64,000 bases of DNA from JAPPLB01 sp965218555 (GTDB lineage Bacteria > Acidobacteriota > Terriglobia > Bryobacterales > UBA6623). Shown in pieces: positions 25,009 to 34,183 of the stretch. Where the stretch lies: NCBI GenBank assembly GCA_965218555.1, contig OZ244625.1, positions 620,001-684,000 on the forward strand. The letters are read 5' to 3'. A program made the position numbers and the translations under genes. The notes beneath the pieces are model-generated. The model saw only the letters and a program-made list of their open reading frames with translations. It was not told the origin of the DNA and did no database searches. Position 1 is the stretch's first letter; every line of letters begins with the position of its first letter.

Positions 25009-25193
25009 TTAGCCTGCATTTCTCACCACCCGACGGCCGCAGCACGCGATAAGACCGCCATGACTTCGTTGCGCTTGCTTGCCGTGCTCGATGTACTGTC
25101 AAAGTACACCTGCGCGCGCCAAGCGGCGCGCGCCTCGTCCTGACGGCCCTCTCACGCACTTCTCCTCGCCGCGTGGTGAGAAATGCAGGCTAG
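25009..25193 (+). mobile_element. CTAG-targeting MITE, copy E (best preserved), on the SDR stop codon
   Basis: Perfect 20-bp terminal inverted repeats: TAGCCTGCATTTCTCACCAC at 25010-25029 and its exact complement at 25173-25192. Flanks are TTAG on the left and CTAG on the right. The interior of ~145 bp has no coding capacity. CTA at 25190-25192 is the TAG stop codon of the leftward SDR gene. The gap 24874-25008 holds no gene. Confidence 0.92.
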
Positions 25194-25951
25194 TCCATCA
25201 ACATGCCGCCGTTGATCTCGATGGCCTCGCCCACGATGTGGCTCGACCGGTCACTGGCCAGGAACGTGATCATCCCGGCGATCTCCTCGGGCTCACCGGC
25301 CCTGCCTTGAGGGATGGTCGAGACCATCGCTTTCATCCGCTCCACGCTGCTGAATCGCTCATGGAACGGCGTCAGGATCACGCCCGGGTGCACCGCGTTC
25401 ACGCGGATCCCGTGGCCGATCAGCTCCTTGGCCAACCCTTTCGTCATGCATGTCATCGCCGCCTTCGCCGTCGCGTAGGGCATTGCACCGAGACCGCCGC
25501 CGTTGCGCGCCGCGATCGAGCTGATATTGATGATCGTCCCGGAGCCCCGCTCGATCATGTGTGCCGCCGCCGACTTCGTTACCCAGAAGGCGCTGTTCAG
25601 GTTCACATCCATCACTTGCCGCCATAACTCGTCCGTGATGTCGAGCAGCAGCTTTCGGGCAACGAGTGAACCTGCATTGTTGACCAGACAATCGATGCGG
25701 CCGTACCCGGCCAGTACATCCGATACCAGCTTGCGGGCGCCCTCCGCTGTCGACAGATCACCCTGATAGACCGCAGCCGTTCCGCCCGCGGCCTCGATCT
25801 TCCCCGCCGCTTCATGGGCGGCATACGCACTGGTGTTGTAGTGGACGGCCACACGGGAGCCTTCGCGCGCCAAATCCAACGCGGCCGCCGCTCCAATCCC
25901 CGTACTGGCGCCAGTCACCAGCGAGACATGCGATGATGGGAAGATTGGCAT
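25190..25951 (-). CDS. Short-chain dehydrogenase/reductase
   Basis: A 253-residue classical SDR. The Rossmann motif TGASTGIG is near residue 12, NNAG near 88, the catalytic Ser in NISSIAARNGG near 140 and YATAKAAM (YxxxK) near 155. A C-terminal GMLMD ends in the position usual for these proteins. The start at 25951 places the first strand correctly. It is NAD(P)-dependent; the substrate is unknown. The gene is divergent from the ALDH-FAH pair, so a role as a sugar dehydrogenase feeding that pathway is plausible but inferred. Its TAG stop coincides with the end of MITE copy E, and the protein looks full length. Confidence 0.88.
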   Translation of the reverse strand: MPIFPSSHVSLVTGASTGIGAAAALDLAREGSRVAVHYNTSAYAAHEAAGKIEAAGGTAAVYQGDLSTAEGARKLVSDVLAGYGRIDCLVNNAGSLVARKLLLDITDELWRQVMDVNLNSAFWVTKSAAAHMIERGSGTIINISSIAARNGGGLGAMPYATAKAAMTCMTKGLAKELIGHGIRVNAVHPGVILTPFHERFSSVERMKAMVSTIPQGRAGEPEEIAGMITFLASDRSSHIVGEAIEINGGMLMD

Positions 25952-26100
25952 AGGCGCCCAATTGTAGTACAAAAGATACTTCTACTCTGCGGCGAAAGCC
26001 GTACCCTGGCGGCGGATTGCGGCCCCCTCGCAATCGAAGCCGAGGACGTCAACAAGGCACACCGGCAAGCCTTCGTCCGCCACGTTCCCTGGAGACACCG

Positions 26101-27552
26101 ATGAGCGAAGCAAAAACCTACGCAAACTACATCAACGGCGAGTGGGTCACCGCCGACCGGACCTTCGAAGTCCGTAATCCGGCTGATAACGATGACCTGG
26201 TTGCTGTCTTTTCGAAAGGCAGCACCGACGACATTGCCAACGCCGCGGCGGCGGCGCAAGAGGCGTTCGCTGGCTGGGCGGCTCTGCCCGGGCCCGCCCG
26301 AGGCAAGTACCTCTTCAAAATCGCCGATATTCTGGAGAGCAAGCTCGACCAGCTTGGCGAGGAGATGACGCGCGAGGAGGGCAAGACCCTTCCCGAAGCC
26401 AAGGGCGAGACGATGCGCTCAATCAACATCTTCCGCTATTTCGGCAGCGAAGGATCGCGCATCCCCGGCCACATGGTTCCCTCCGAACGCGACCGCGTCT
26501 TCATGTACGCCTTCCGGAAACCCCTCGGGGTCGTCGGTCTGATCACCCCTTGGAACTTTCCGAGCGCGATCCCGGCCTGGAAGCTGGCTCCGGCGATGGT
26601 CGCCGGCAACACCGTCATCATGAAACCCGCGTCCGCCTCTCCTCTGAGCGCTTGGAGCATCATCGAGGCCTGCCATGAAGCCGGCGTACCCGAGGGCGTC
26701 GTCAATTTCGTGGCCGGTTCCGGCGGTGAGTTGGGAGATGCCCTCGTCAACGCGGCTCCGCTCAAGGCGATCTCGTTCACCGGATCGTGTGAGATCGGCA
26801 ACCAGCTCCATGAGAAAGCTTCCAAGCGCCGCCTGCGCATTCAACTGGAAATGGGCGGCAAGAACCCCACCATCGTCCTGAACGACGCGATTCTGGGTAA
26901 GGCCGTCGGCAACACCGTCAACGCCGCATTCTTCTCCACCGGCCAGAAATGCACCGCCACCAGCCGCGTTATCGTCGAGGACGGTATCTATGACGAGTTC
27001 GTCGCCGCTCTCATCGAGGCCACCCAAAAACTGAAGGTCGGCAACGGGCTCGAAGCCGGCGTTCAAATCGGGCCCGCCATCGACCAGTCTCAGCTCGAAA
27101 CCGACCTTCGCTACATCGAGATCGCCCGCGAGGAAGGCGCCAGGCTCGAATGCGGCGGCAACCGCCTGACCGGCGGCGAGTATGACAAAGGCTACTTCGT
27201 CGAGCCCACGGTTTTCACCGGCGTCAACGAGGACATGAGGATCGCCCAGGAGGAGGTCTTCGGCCCGGTGCTGGCCGTGATGCGCGCCAAGGACTACGAC
27301 GACGCCATCCGAATCGCCAACAACATCGCTTTCGGACTGTCGGCCTCGATCCAGACTCAGGACGTGTCACGCATCCTCGAGTACGCCTCGCAAATCGAAG
27401 CCGGTCTCGTCACCGTCAATCTGCCGAGCGCGGGCGTCGAGTATCAGTTGCCCTTTGGCGGCACCAAGGACTCCAGTTTCGGCCCGAAAGAGCAGGGTCC
27501 GGCGGCGCTCGACTTCTACACCGACTACAAGACGGTTTATCTCGGCTACTAG
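26101..27552 (+). CDS. Aldehyde dehydrogenase, probably 2-oxoglutarate semialdehyde type
   Basis: A 483-residue NAD(P)-dependent aldehyde dehydrogenase. It has the ALDH signatures ITPWNFPSAIPAWK (cofactor loop), SFTGSCEIGNQL, the catalytic Glu in LEMGGKNP and the catalytic Cys in GQKCTATSR. EEVFGPVLAVM and the C-terminal PFGGTKDSSFG follow. The closest match I recognise is the 2,5-dioxopentanoate (alpha-ketoglutarate semialdehyde) dehydrogenase group, partly because an FAH-family gene follows 13 bases later, as in pentonate and uronate clusters. The ATG at 26101 starts at the conserved KTYANYINGEW; earlier in-frame sequence is Arg/Pro-rich and non-coding in appearance. Confidence 0.88.
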   Translation: MSEAKTYANYINGEWVTADRTFEVRNPADNDDLVAVFSKGSTDDIANAAAAAQEAFAGWAALPGPARGKYLFKIADILESKLDQLGEEMTREEGKTLPEAKGETMRSINIFRYFGSEGSRIPGHMVPSERDRVFMYAFRKPLGVVGLITPWNFPSAIPAWKLAPAMVAGNTVIMKPASASPLSAWSIIEACHEAGVPEGVVNFVAGSGGELGDALVNAAPLKAISFTGSCEIGNQLHEKASKRRLRIQLEMGGKNPTIVLNDAILGKAVGNTVNAAFFSTGQKCTATSRVIVEDGIYDEFVAALIEATQKLKVGNGLEAGVQIGPAIDQSQLETDLRYIEIAREEGARLECGGNRLTGGEYDKGYFVEPTVFTGVNEDMRIAQEEVFGPVLAVMRAKDYDDAIRIANNIAFGLSASIQTQDVSRILEYASQIEAGLVTVNLPSAGVEYQLPFGGTKDSSFGPKEQGPAALDFYTDYKTVYLGY

Positions 27553-27565
27553 AGGGGACGCTGCC

Positions 27566-28417
27566 ATGAAGCTGGCCCAGGTTCGTGTTTCAGCCACCGG
27601 CGTGCTGTGTGCGGCCATCGTTCACGCCAACGGCTATCGGCTGATCATCGGCCACACGATGGATTCGCTCATTCGCCAGGCTGAGCAGGAAGGACGCGAC
27701 CTGACGGACCTGGCCGAGGAGCTGGCGCTGGTCGACCCCGTCATGCTGGAACTCGCCATGCCGGTGACCCCGAGCGAAGTCTGGGCCTGCGGCTGCTCGT
27801 ATGCGCCGAGCGCCGAGTTCCGCGACGGCGAGCTGGGCGCGGGCGAAGGCCCCTACGGCTACGTGTCCGATCCGGCGCACCGTCCCGAGCTGTTCTTCAA
27901 AGGCACCGCCCGGGTCTGCGTCGGCCCGAACGAGCCTGTTGGCATCCGCCCGGACTCGACCTTCACCGCGCCGGAGCCCGAACTCGCTCTCGTGCTCAAC
28001 AGCAAGGCCGAGATCGTGGGCTACACTCTCGGCAACGACGTTTCCGCATGGGATATCGAACGCGAGAACCCTCTCTATTTGCCGCAGTCGAAGGTCTACG
28101 ACAGGTGTTGCGCGCTGGGGCCGTTCCTGGTGACCCCCGACGAAATCGATGACCCCTATCAACTCGAAATGACCTGCAGCATCCGCCGCCACGGAGATGT
28201 GACCTTCGAAGGCAAGGCCTCCACGGCCCAACTGCGGCGGAGATTCGAGGAACTGGTCGAGTATCTTCGCCGCGGCAATTCCATCCCCGCCGCGACGGTG
28301 CTACTTACCGGCACCGGTATCATCGTGACCCAAGAGGCCGCGCTTGCGCCCGGCGACGTCGTGACCATCGATGTCCCGGGCCTCGGGAGCCTTGTCAATC
28401 CGGCTGTTTCCGCATAG
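27566..28417 (+). CDS. Fumarylacetoacetate hydrolase-family protein (possible 2-keto-3-deoxy-sugar-acid dehydratase)
   Basis: A 283-residue FAH-fold protein. The metal-binding acidic residues are in PEPELALVLN and in YTLGNDVSAWDIERENP, with the C-terminal TGTGIIVTQEAALAPGD loop typical of the family. GAGGGG-like GAGGGGA lies before the ATG. Members linked to an ALDH of this type include 2-keto-3-deoxy-pentonate dehydratases, which make 2-oxoglutarate semialdehyde for the neighbouring dehydrogenase. Other family members open fumarylacetoacetate or decarboxylate homoprotocatechuate products, so the precise substrate is inferred from context. Confidence 0.82.
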   Translation: MKLAQVRVSATGVLCAAIVHANGYRLIIGHTMDSLIRQAEQEGRDLTDLAEELALVDPVMLELAMPVTPSEVWACGCSYAPSAEFRDGELGAGEGPYGYVSDPAHRPELFFKGTARVCVGPNEPVGIRPDSTFTAPEPELALVLNSKAEIVGYTLGNDVSAWDIERENPLYLPQSKVYDRCCALGPFLVTPDEIDDPYQLEMTCSIRRHGDVTFEGKASTAQLRRRFEELVEYLRRGNSIPAATVLLTGTGIIVTQEAALAPGDVVTIDVPGLGSLVNPAVSA

Positions 28418-28659
28418 GAATACACGATAAGCCGGGGCATATTGGGACTCACCCAACGAACCTGGATATCTCACCATGTGGGGGAGTCGAGGGGAGGCGA
28501 GACCTGCGCAGGTCGAGGGAATAGCTGTTCCGGCGGCTTGCTCCCCGACCGGGGCCTCCATCACCCGCCTGGATGATGCCAACCCAAGCGGCCGTTTTTG
28601 GGCGGGGTTGGCAGCCGCTCGAAGCAGGCGCCTTTCCACGGCGCGCTGAGAACGGCAGG

Positions 28660-30027
28660 TCAGTAGTCGCGGAAAGGGCCGCGGGGCTCGGCGGCGTTCA
28701 TTTCTTCATGCCATCGGCCCCAGCGGGTCTTGAGGTCGGCGAGGATTTCCGGATGGGTCTTGGACAGGTCCTTCTCTTCGCCGATGTCGTCCGTCAGATC
28801 GAACAATCCGCCGTCCGAACCCGCCTCAACCCACTTCCAATTCTTGTAGCGCGCCGCCTTGAGGCTGCGCCGCTGCCAATACATCGCTGTCCGCTGCGAG
28901 GCGGCCTTGCCCTGAAGAACAGGCATCATGTCGAACCCGTCGTAGATGACGCCCTTGGGCAGTCGGCCTCCCGCAACGGCGGTGAATGTCGGAAAGACTT
29001 CGAGGGAAGTGAGGAATGCGTCGCTGACTTTCCCCCGCGGCAGGCGCCCCGGCCAACGCGCGATGAACGGCACGCGCAGGCCTCCCTCGAACATTCGCGC
29101 CTTGCGTCCGCGCAACGGCGTGTTGTCCGCAACGCCGGAACCGCCGTTGTCGCTGAAGAAAACGACCAGGGTGTTGTCGGCGACCCCGAGTCGGTCAAGT
29201 TCATCGAGAATCTTACCGATGGCGTGGTCCATGGCAGTCATGGCCGCCTTGTAGAGCTGACTCTTGGTGGGCGGCAGGCCACCGTACATTCGGTAGTACT
29301 CATCGGGCGCCTGCACGCCGACGCGGTCGAGATTCGAGGCACCGTGCGGAGCGTTGAAAGGGACATAAAGGAAGAACGGCCGGCGGCGGTTCTTGTTCAG
29401 GAAGTCGATCGCCTCGCGCCGGAACAGATCGGTCGCGTAGCCCTCGACCTTGACCCGCTCGTTGCCGCGATACATGGAAGGGATGCCGTACCGCTCGTGG
29501 GTGAAGTAGTCGATACCGGTGTTGGAGAATCCGAAGAAGGCATCGAACCCGCGCTGCAACGGCATGAAGCGGCGGGCGCGGCCGCTATCCCACTTGCCGA
29601 AAACGCCCGTCGCGTAGCCGGCTTTGCGGAGAACCTGCGCGATGGTGATCTCGCGCACATCAAGACCGAGAGTCATCTCGGGCGAGACCGCGTACTCCTC
29701 TTCGGTGAAGCGGTGACCGTAGTTGACTTCGTTGTTGCGAATCATGTCGTAGAGGCCGTTACGCTGCGGATAGCGCCCGGTAAGGATGCTGCCTCGGGAC
29801 GGCGTGCAGGCCGGCCAAGTGACGTAGAAGTTGGTGAGGCGCACGCCTTCGGCGGCGAGCCGGTCGAGATTCGGCGTCTTCAGCTTGGGACGTCCGCAGC
29901 AGCCGAGGTCGGCATAGCCCTGGTCGTCGGACACGATGAGGACGATGTTGGGCTTCGCGTCCCGCGCCGCCAGAGCCGGCGTTCCCAATAAAACGACAAG
30001 CATTGCTGCCGACACCCGCTTCATCAT
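28660..30027 (-). CDS. Secreted type I sulfatase
   Basis: A 455-residue sulfatase with signal peptide (MMKRVSAAMLVVLLGTPALA). The catalytic motif CTPSRGSILTG (residues ~70-80) has the Cys that is converted to formylglycine. Metal ligands are visible in NIVLIVSDDQGYADLG and in VVFFSDNGGSG. The C-terminus (DLTDDIGEEKDLSKTHPEI) is typical of arylsulfatase A/N-acetylgalactosamine-6-sulfatase-like enzymes. The start is the ATG at 30027 with AAGGAG upstream. It would hydrolyse sulfate esters of polysaccharides in the periplasm or outside; the substrate is unknown. The stop falls in a sequence resembling a decayed MITE end. No maturase is in the window. Confidence 0.9.
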   Translation of the reverse strand: MMKRVSAAMLVVLLGTPALAARDAKPNIVLIVSDDQGYADLGCCGRPKLKTPNLDRLAAEGVRLTNFYVTWPACTPSRGSILTGRYPQRNGLYDMIRNNEVNYGHRFTEEEYAVSPEMTLGLDVREITIAQVLRKAGYATGVFGKWDSGRARRFMPLQRGFDAFFGFSNTGIDYFTHERYGIPSMYRGNERVKVEGYATDLFRREAIDFLNKNRRRPFFLYVPFNAPHGASNLDRVGVQAPDEYYRMYGGLPPTKSQLYKAAMTAMDHAIGKILDELDRLGVADNTLVVFFSDNGGSGVADNTPLRGRKARMFEGGLRVPFIARWPGRLPRGKVSDAFLTSLEVFPTFTAVAGGRLPKGVIYDGFDMMPVLQGKAASQRTAMYWQRRSLKAARYKNWKWVEAGSDGGLFDLTDDIGEEKDLSKTHPEILADLKTRWGRWHEEMNAAEPRGPFRDY

Positions 30028-30141
30028 GAACTTCATCTCCTTCGTGTTGGCGTCAGGCACTCTAGCACAGCATCCGAGGACCCCGAAGTTTCCCTATAAT
30101 GGTTCCCTTTGCGCGGAAGCGGAGTTCTCAGGGAGCCATTC

Positions 30142-30747
30142 ATGTTCTGTCCTCAATGCGGTAGCCCAAACGATGACGCGCATGTCTTCTGCAAGCAGTG
30201 CGGCGCTTCGCTGAGGCGCGGCGAAGCCACTGTCCCCGCGCCCGCCCCTCCGGTCTCAGCTCCGCCGACCGCTGCACCAGCGGCCGGGCAGGCGACACGG
30301 TACGCAAACTTCGGGAGGCGGCTGCTGGCTGACATCATGGATCGGATTCTCGTCAGCATCGTTACGAACCTGATTGCCCTCGAGCTCGGAGTTATCGACG
30401 ACATTACAGAAATTGCGGCCGACACTGGTGAAGTTGGAATCGCTGACATCGCCGATACGTACCTGTTAGCTACCCTGCTCGGAGTAGGGATTAGTTGGTT
30501 GTATGAAGCTCTTATGGTCAGTTCCTCTTACCAGGCGACCCTGGGTAAGATGGCCGTGGGCATCGTTGTCACCGACATGCAGGGGCGCCGTATTTCGTTC
30601 CTGCGAGCTACCGGCCGCCACCTTGGCAAGTACGTATCGGGGATGCTTCTGATGATCGGCTACCTGATACAGCCATTCACCGAGAAGCGCCAGACGCTGC
30701 ACGACATCATGGCGGGGTGTTTGGTGCTGCGGAAGGTCCCGCGCTAG
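30142..30747 (+). CDS. Zinc-ribbon RDD-family membrane protein
   Basis: A 201-residue protein. Residues 1-25 form a zinc ribbon (CPQCGS...CKQCGASL), followed by a Pro/Ala linker to residue ~60. An RDD domain follows, with three membrane segments. The signature starts YANFGRRLLADIMDRILVS (Arg-Asp-type motif) and continues YQATLGKMAVGI and LHDIMAGCLVL. RDD proteins are membrane proteins of mostly unknown function; some act in transport or stress. The ATG has AGGGAG about eight bases upstream. The gap to the next gene (30748-30986) shows no convincing gene. Confidence 0.85.
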   Translation: MFCPQCGSPNDDAHVFCKQCGASLRRGEATVPAPAPPVSAPPTAAPAAGQATRYANFGRRLLADIMDRILVSIVTNLIALELGVIDDITEIAADTGEVGIADIADTYLLATLLGVGISWLYEALMVSSSYQATLGKMAVGIVVTDMQGRRISFLRATGRHLGKYVSGMLLMIGYLIQPFTEKRQTLHDIMAGCLVLRKVPR

Positions 30748-30986
30748 TCAGCGGCCCTCGGCAAAGGGTGATTGTCCCTTGACGGGTTCGGTGGAGACTT
30801 CGATCTGCCCGGGCGGAATCCTCAGGCCCACTCCATGCCGCAGCATCCGGATCGGGTCTCCGAACGCCTTGTGGACGACCAACGAGCGGCGGGAGGCCGC
30901 GGCAGTCTCGGTGCCCGTCTCTTCGTTGCTCGGGAAACTCCAGTGGCGGGATTCGTCACTTCCATGGCTCGGTGAACCGAGGCCGC

Positions 30987-33900
30987 TTACAACCCCGCGC
31001 GCATGTATTCGATCACGTCGGCCAAATCTTGCCGGTTCAGGTCTTCTTCCAGACCATCCGGCATGAGCGAGACCGTCGAAGTGCGCATTTCGGCAATGTT
31101 CTTGCGCAGAATGGTCTGATCTTCGTATTCGCCGCGCAGTCTCACCGCCTCTATGGTCTCGCCGGCCAGCAAACCGTCGTAGATCCGACCGACCTTGTCG
31201 ACGACCACATAGTTGGCATAGTTGGGCCGGATGTCGCTGCTCGGATCAAGGATGCTTTCGAGGAGTTGCTCGCGCGTCTTGTTGTTCACGCCGGAAAGAT
31301 TCGGACCGAGGCGCGCCCGCTGGCCTTGGGGCTGGTGGCATTCCGCGCAGTGCTCTTCGAAGACGTCGCGACCGTGATCGAGGTCGCCGTTCAGCGACGC
31401 GATGTCGGCATACGCGGCCACGACGTCGGCGCGGTCGCTCACCTGCGCCGCCAGGAGCTTCTCGGCGCGTTGTCGGAGCGTGTCGTCCGGGTACTGCGTC
31501 AGACGGATTCGGGAAACAGCGTCGACCGTTTCGACCGGCACCCGATTGGCCTCAATCGCGTCGAGAAAGGCCGCCGCTCGATCGCGCTGCCGCATCATGG
31601 CCTGAGCGACCCGCTCCCGCACCGAGGGGCCGTAACCACTCCAGCCGGCAAGTAACAGCTCAGCGACGCCGTCCTCGTCAAACTCCGCAAGAGTCCCGAC
31701 CGCCGCGGCCTGCAACGCCTGCGGAGCCACTGTGGTCAGCATCTCGCGCAAGACGGGAGACACGTCTGCATACCTCCCGGCCCGCAAGGCTTCCGCCGCA
31801 CGCACCCGCTCTTCGATCGACAGCTTCGCATCCGCAACCTCTCGTTGAGATTGGCGAACGAACTCCGGCAGATGCAAGAAGCGCGCTGCCTGTCGCGCCG
31901 CGTCGCGTACCTCGGGGTCATCGAAACGGACGAATTTCATGATCACTTGCTCAGCGGCCGGGATTCGAAAGCCGCGCGACCCGTCGATGGCCAGCCCCTT
32001 GGCGAGTCCCGAGAGCGCCGCGCTGCGCCAAGCGGCGTTTTCGAGACGACGGCTGCCGTCTATCGTGATGAGAAAGAGAGAGATTTCGCGGTTGTTACGG
32101 TGAGCGCTGATGATCGCGCTCAGCTCGGTCAGCAACTCACGCTTGCCCTCCGTCGGCTCGTGAAAGAAACCGGCGTGCCGCGTCAGCAGGCGGTTCAGCA
32201 CCCTCATCCCGCCCCTGCCGACCGAGCTGAGCAGCGCCTTGCGGAACCATTTGTCTTCCGCGTACTCGGCGATCAGCGGCGCCAGCGCACGATGGTTGGA
32301 CGGCAGTAAGCCGAGGGTGAGGATGAATTGGAACCGAACGCGCGGGTCGTCGTCGTTCTGGCGAGCCATCAGCACGTTAGCCAATTCGGGAAGGAACGCC
32401 TCCGCCATCTTGATAGCGTTTTCTCGAATGCGCGGATGCTCGTCGCCGAGCGCACGGCGCACCAGAGCCGGCTCCAGCGCTCCCAACCCCTCGAGCACCC
32501 AAAGAGCGTGCAGCCGCCCCTGGGGTGATTCGCTCTCGGCGGCCATCGTCTTCAGGAGGGGGACGGCGGCTTGATCCTGCTTCTCGACCAGCAGACGGTG
32601 AGCCGTCCGCCGATGCCAGCCGTTGGCGTGCTCGAGCGCCGCGGCCAGTTCTTCCGTCGACGCCTCACCCAAGCCCGACTTGAGACTCCGGCTCGGCTGA
32701 GCATTCTCCGGGGCGATGCGGTAGATCCGCCCCCTATCGGTGCCACGATAGAAATCCATCTGAAGCTTCTCTTGCAGCGCCATCGGAATCGATAGAGGCT
32801 CCTCGATGTACTCGCGGTAGAAGTCGACCATATAGAGATGGCCGTCCGGCGCGTTGGCGAAGTTCACGGGCGAGAACCAGGAATCCTTGACGGCCAGGAA
32901 TTCCCGATCGCCCTCCAGCGCACCGTGCGCGCGAAACGTCGCGCCGTCCTGTGTGAGAACGTTGCGGCGGACAAGATTGCCGTTCACCTCGCCGACAAAG
33001 ACGTTCCCGACGTACTCCTTGGGAAAGCTGTCACCGACGTAGACCGTGGCGCCGGTCGCCGCCGAGAAGCGCCCCCAAAGATGTTCGATACGGCTGGGAT
33101 TCGTTTCGTCGTAGCGCTTCTGGCGTGCTTGGGTTCGCTCGATGCGCCATTGTTGCGGCTCGGTGAGCGGATAGATCTTGTTTTCCTCGTCGTCATGCGC
33201 AACGAGAAACTGCATGGGCGAACCGGGACTGAAGAAACGATTGCGCAGCATATATTTCGCTGGCAAGACGGCGTGAATCAAGAAGACCGTGTTTCGCGAG
33301 CCGAACCGATTGCCCCACTCGTCGAACGACATGCCGTACTGCACGGACCCGGCGGCCGGCTCCCAAGCGCCGGTCCCCGGATGGAACCGAAAGTCGTGCC
33401 CCCGCACGACGACTCCGGGCTGGTCGGGGTGCTGGGGTGAGGTGATCGTTCCGGTTCGACCGGCGTTAGCCGCGTAGATCCAGTTGTCAAGCCCGTAGCG
33501 AAGGCTGTTGATCCGCGCTTCCGGCGTAACATCCGTCTCGAAGCCGGTGAACCGGACCTCTTTGATGTCGGCCTTGTGATCGCCATCGGTGTCCTCAAGA
33601 AAAAGAACGTCGGGTGCAGCGGCGGCGATAACACCGCCTTTCCAGGGAAGAACGGTAGAGACGTGCAGCAGGTTGTCTGCGAAAACAGTGGCCGTTTCGT
33701 AGCGGCCGTCGCCATCCTGATCCTGCAGGAAACGGATACGGCTGCGCGGTTTTTCTCCCTCGGCGGGGTCATACGGATAGCCTCGCATTTCGGCCACCCA
33801 GAGATCGCCGTTCTCGTCGAAGGCGATGTCGACGGGGTCGGTGACCTGCGGTTCGGTGGCGACAACCTCGATGCGGAAGCCCGGCTCGATTTGGAAAGCT

Positions 33901-34049
33901 TCAACGGCCTGCTCGGCAGTAAGAGGGTCGGTATCGTAAGGTCCCTTGGTTGGCCCGGAACCGCCGCAGGCGGCCAAGAGAAGCAGTAGAGCCAGTGCGA
34001 CCCTCCCTGCAGAAGAAAGGTTATTCAGTGTGGCGCATATGGTTTTCAT
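30987..34049 (-). CDS. PVC-type haem-binding CxxCH lipoprotein with propeller and HEAT-like repeats
   Basis: A 1020-residue protein. The lipoprotein signal ends in LLLLLAACGG (lipobox LAAC). Residues ~50-480 form a membrane-bound-dehydrogenase/NHL-like six-bladed propeller (PVDIAFDENGDLWVAEMRGY, SLRYGLDNWIYAANAGRTG, HLYMVDFYREYIEEP). A long alpha-helical HEAT-like region follows (repeated ALGDEHPRIRENAIKMA-type units). The C-terminal haem domain (residues ~890-1020) has EEHCAECHQPQGQ, LGPNLSGV and DVIEYMRAGL. This architecture is widespread in Planctomycetota, Verrucomicrobiota and some Acidobacteriota, probably in periplasmic sugar or alcohol oxidation, but unproven. It is divergent from rfbD. 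Confidence 0.88.
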   Translation of the reverse strand: MKTICATLNNLSSAGRVALALLLLLAACGGSGPTKGPYDTDPLTAEQAVEAFQIEPGFRIEVVATEPQVTDPVDIAFDENGDLWVAEMRGYPYDPAEGEKPRSRIRFLQDQDGDGRYETATVFADNLLHVSTVLPWKGGVIAAAAPDVLFLEDTDGDHKADIKEVRFTGFETDVTPEARINSLRYGLDNWIYAANAGRTGTITSPQHPDQPGVVVRGHDFRFHPGTGAWEPAAGSVQYGMSFDEWGNRFGSRNTVFLIHAVLPAKYMLRNRFFSPGSPMQFLVAHDDEENKIYPLTEPQQWRIERTQARQKRYDETNPSRIEHLWGRFSAATGATVYVGDSFPKEYVGNVFVGEVNGNLVRRNVLTQDGATFRAHGALEGDREFLAVKDSWFSPVNFANAPDGHLYMVDFYREYIEEPLSIPMALQEKLQMDFYRGTDRGRIYRIAPENAQPSRSLKSGLGEASTEELAAALEHANGWHRRTAHRLLVEKQDQAAVPLLKTMAAESESPQGRLHALWVLEGLGALEPALVRRALGDEHPRIRENAIKMAEAFLPELANVLMARQNDDDPRVRFQFILTLGLLPSNHRALAPLIAEYAEDKWFRKALLSSVGRGGMRVLNRLLTRHAGFFHEPTEGKRELLTELSAIISAHRNNREISLFLITIDGSRRLENAAWRSAALSGLAKGLAIDGSRGFRIPAAEQVIMKFVRFDDPEVRDAARQAARFLHLPEFVRQSQREVADAKLSIEERVRAAEALRAGRYADVSPVLREMLTTVAPQALQAAAVGTLAEFDEDGVAELLLAGWSGYGPSVRERVAQAMMRQRDRAAAFLDAIEANRVPVETVDAVSRIRLTQYPDDTLRQRAEKLLAAQVSDRADVVAAYADIASLNGDLDHGRDVFEEHCAECHQPQGQRARLGPNLSGVNNKTREQLLESILDPSSDIRPNYANYVVVDKVGRIYDGLLAGETIEAVRLRGEYEDQTILRKNIAEMRTSTVSLMPDGLEEDLNRQDLADVIEYMRAGL

Positions 34050-34183
34050 AAAGGCTCGTTCGGTGGCCTCATTCTACCGATTTGCTTCGCCGTCGCCCTA
34101 CGAGGCGAAGCTGCCGGGATCGGGTGATACAATCCCGTTCTGTTTCGGCGGGTCGGGAAGCGCCGCCGACAGCTTGGAGTCTC

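Noticed and set aside
28463..28662. A MITE between the FAH and sulfatase genes
   Set aside because: Ends such as TATCTCACCATGTGG and GCTGAGAACGGCAGG are reminiscent, but the interior landmarks are absent and the terminal sequence is too diverged to call.
28573..29991. A 472-codon + strand frame across the sulfatase gene
   Set aside because: The sulfatase on the other strand has a complete catalytic motif and signal peptide; this frame has no domain and is an antisense artefact.
30748..30986. A small leftward frame ending VKGQSPFAEGR between the RDD and haem-protein genes
   Set aside because: It lacks an acceptable start codon covering the protein-like part and has no ribosome site; treated as chance.
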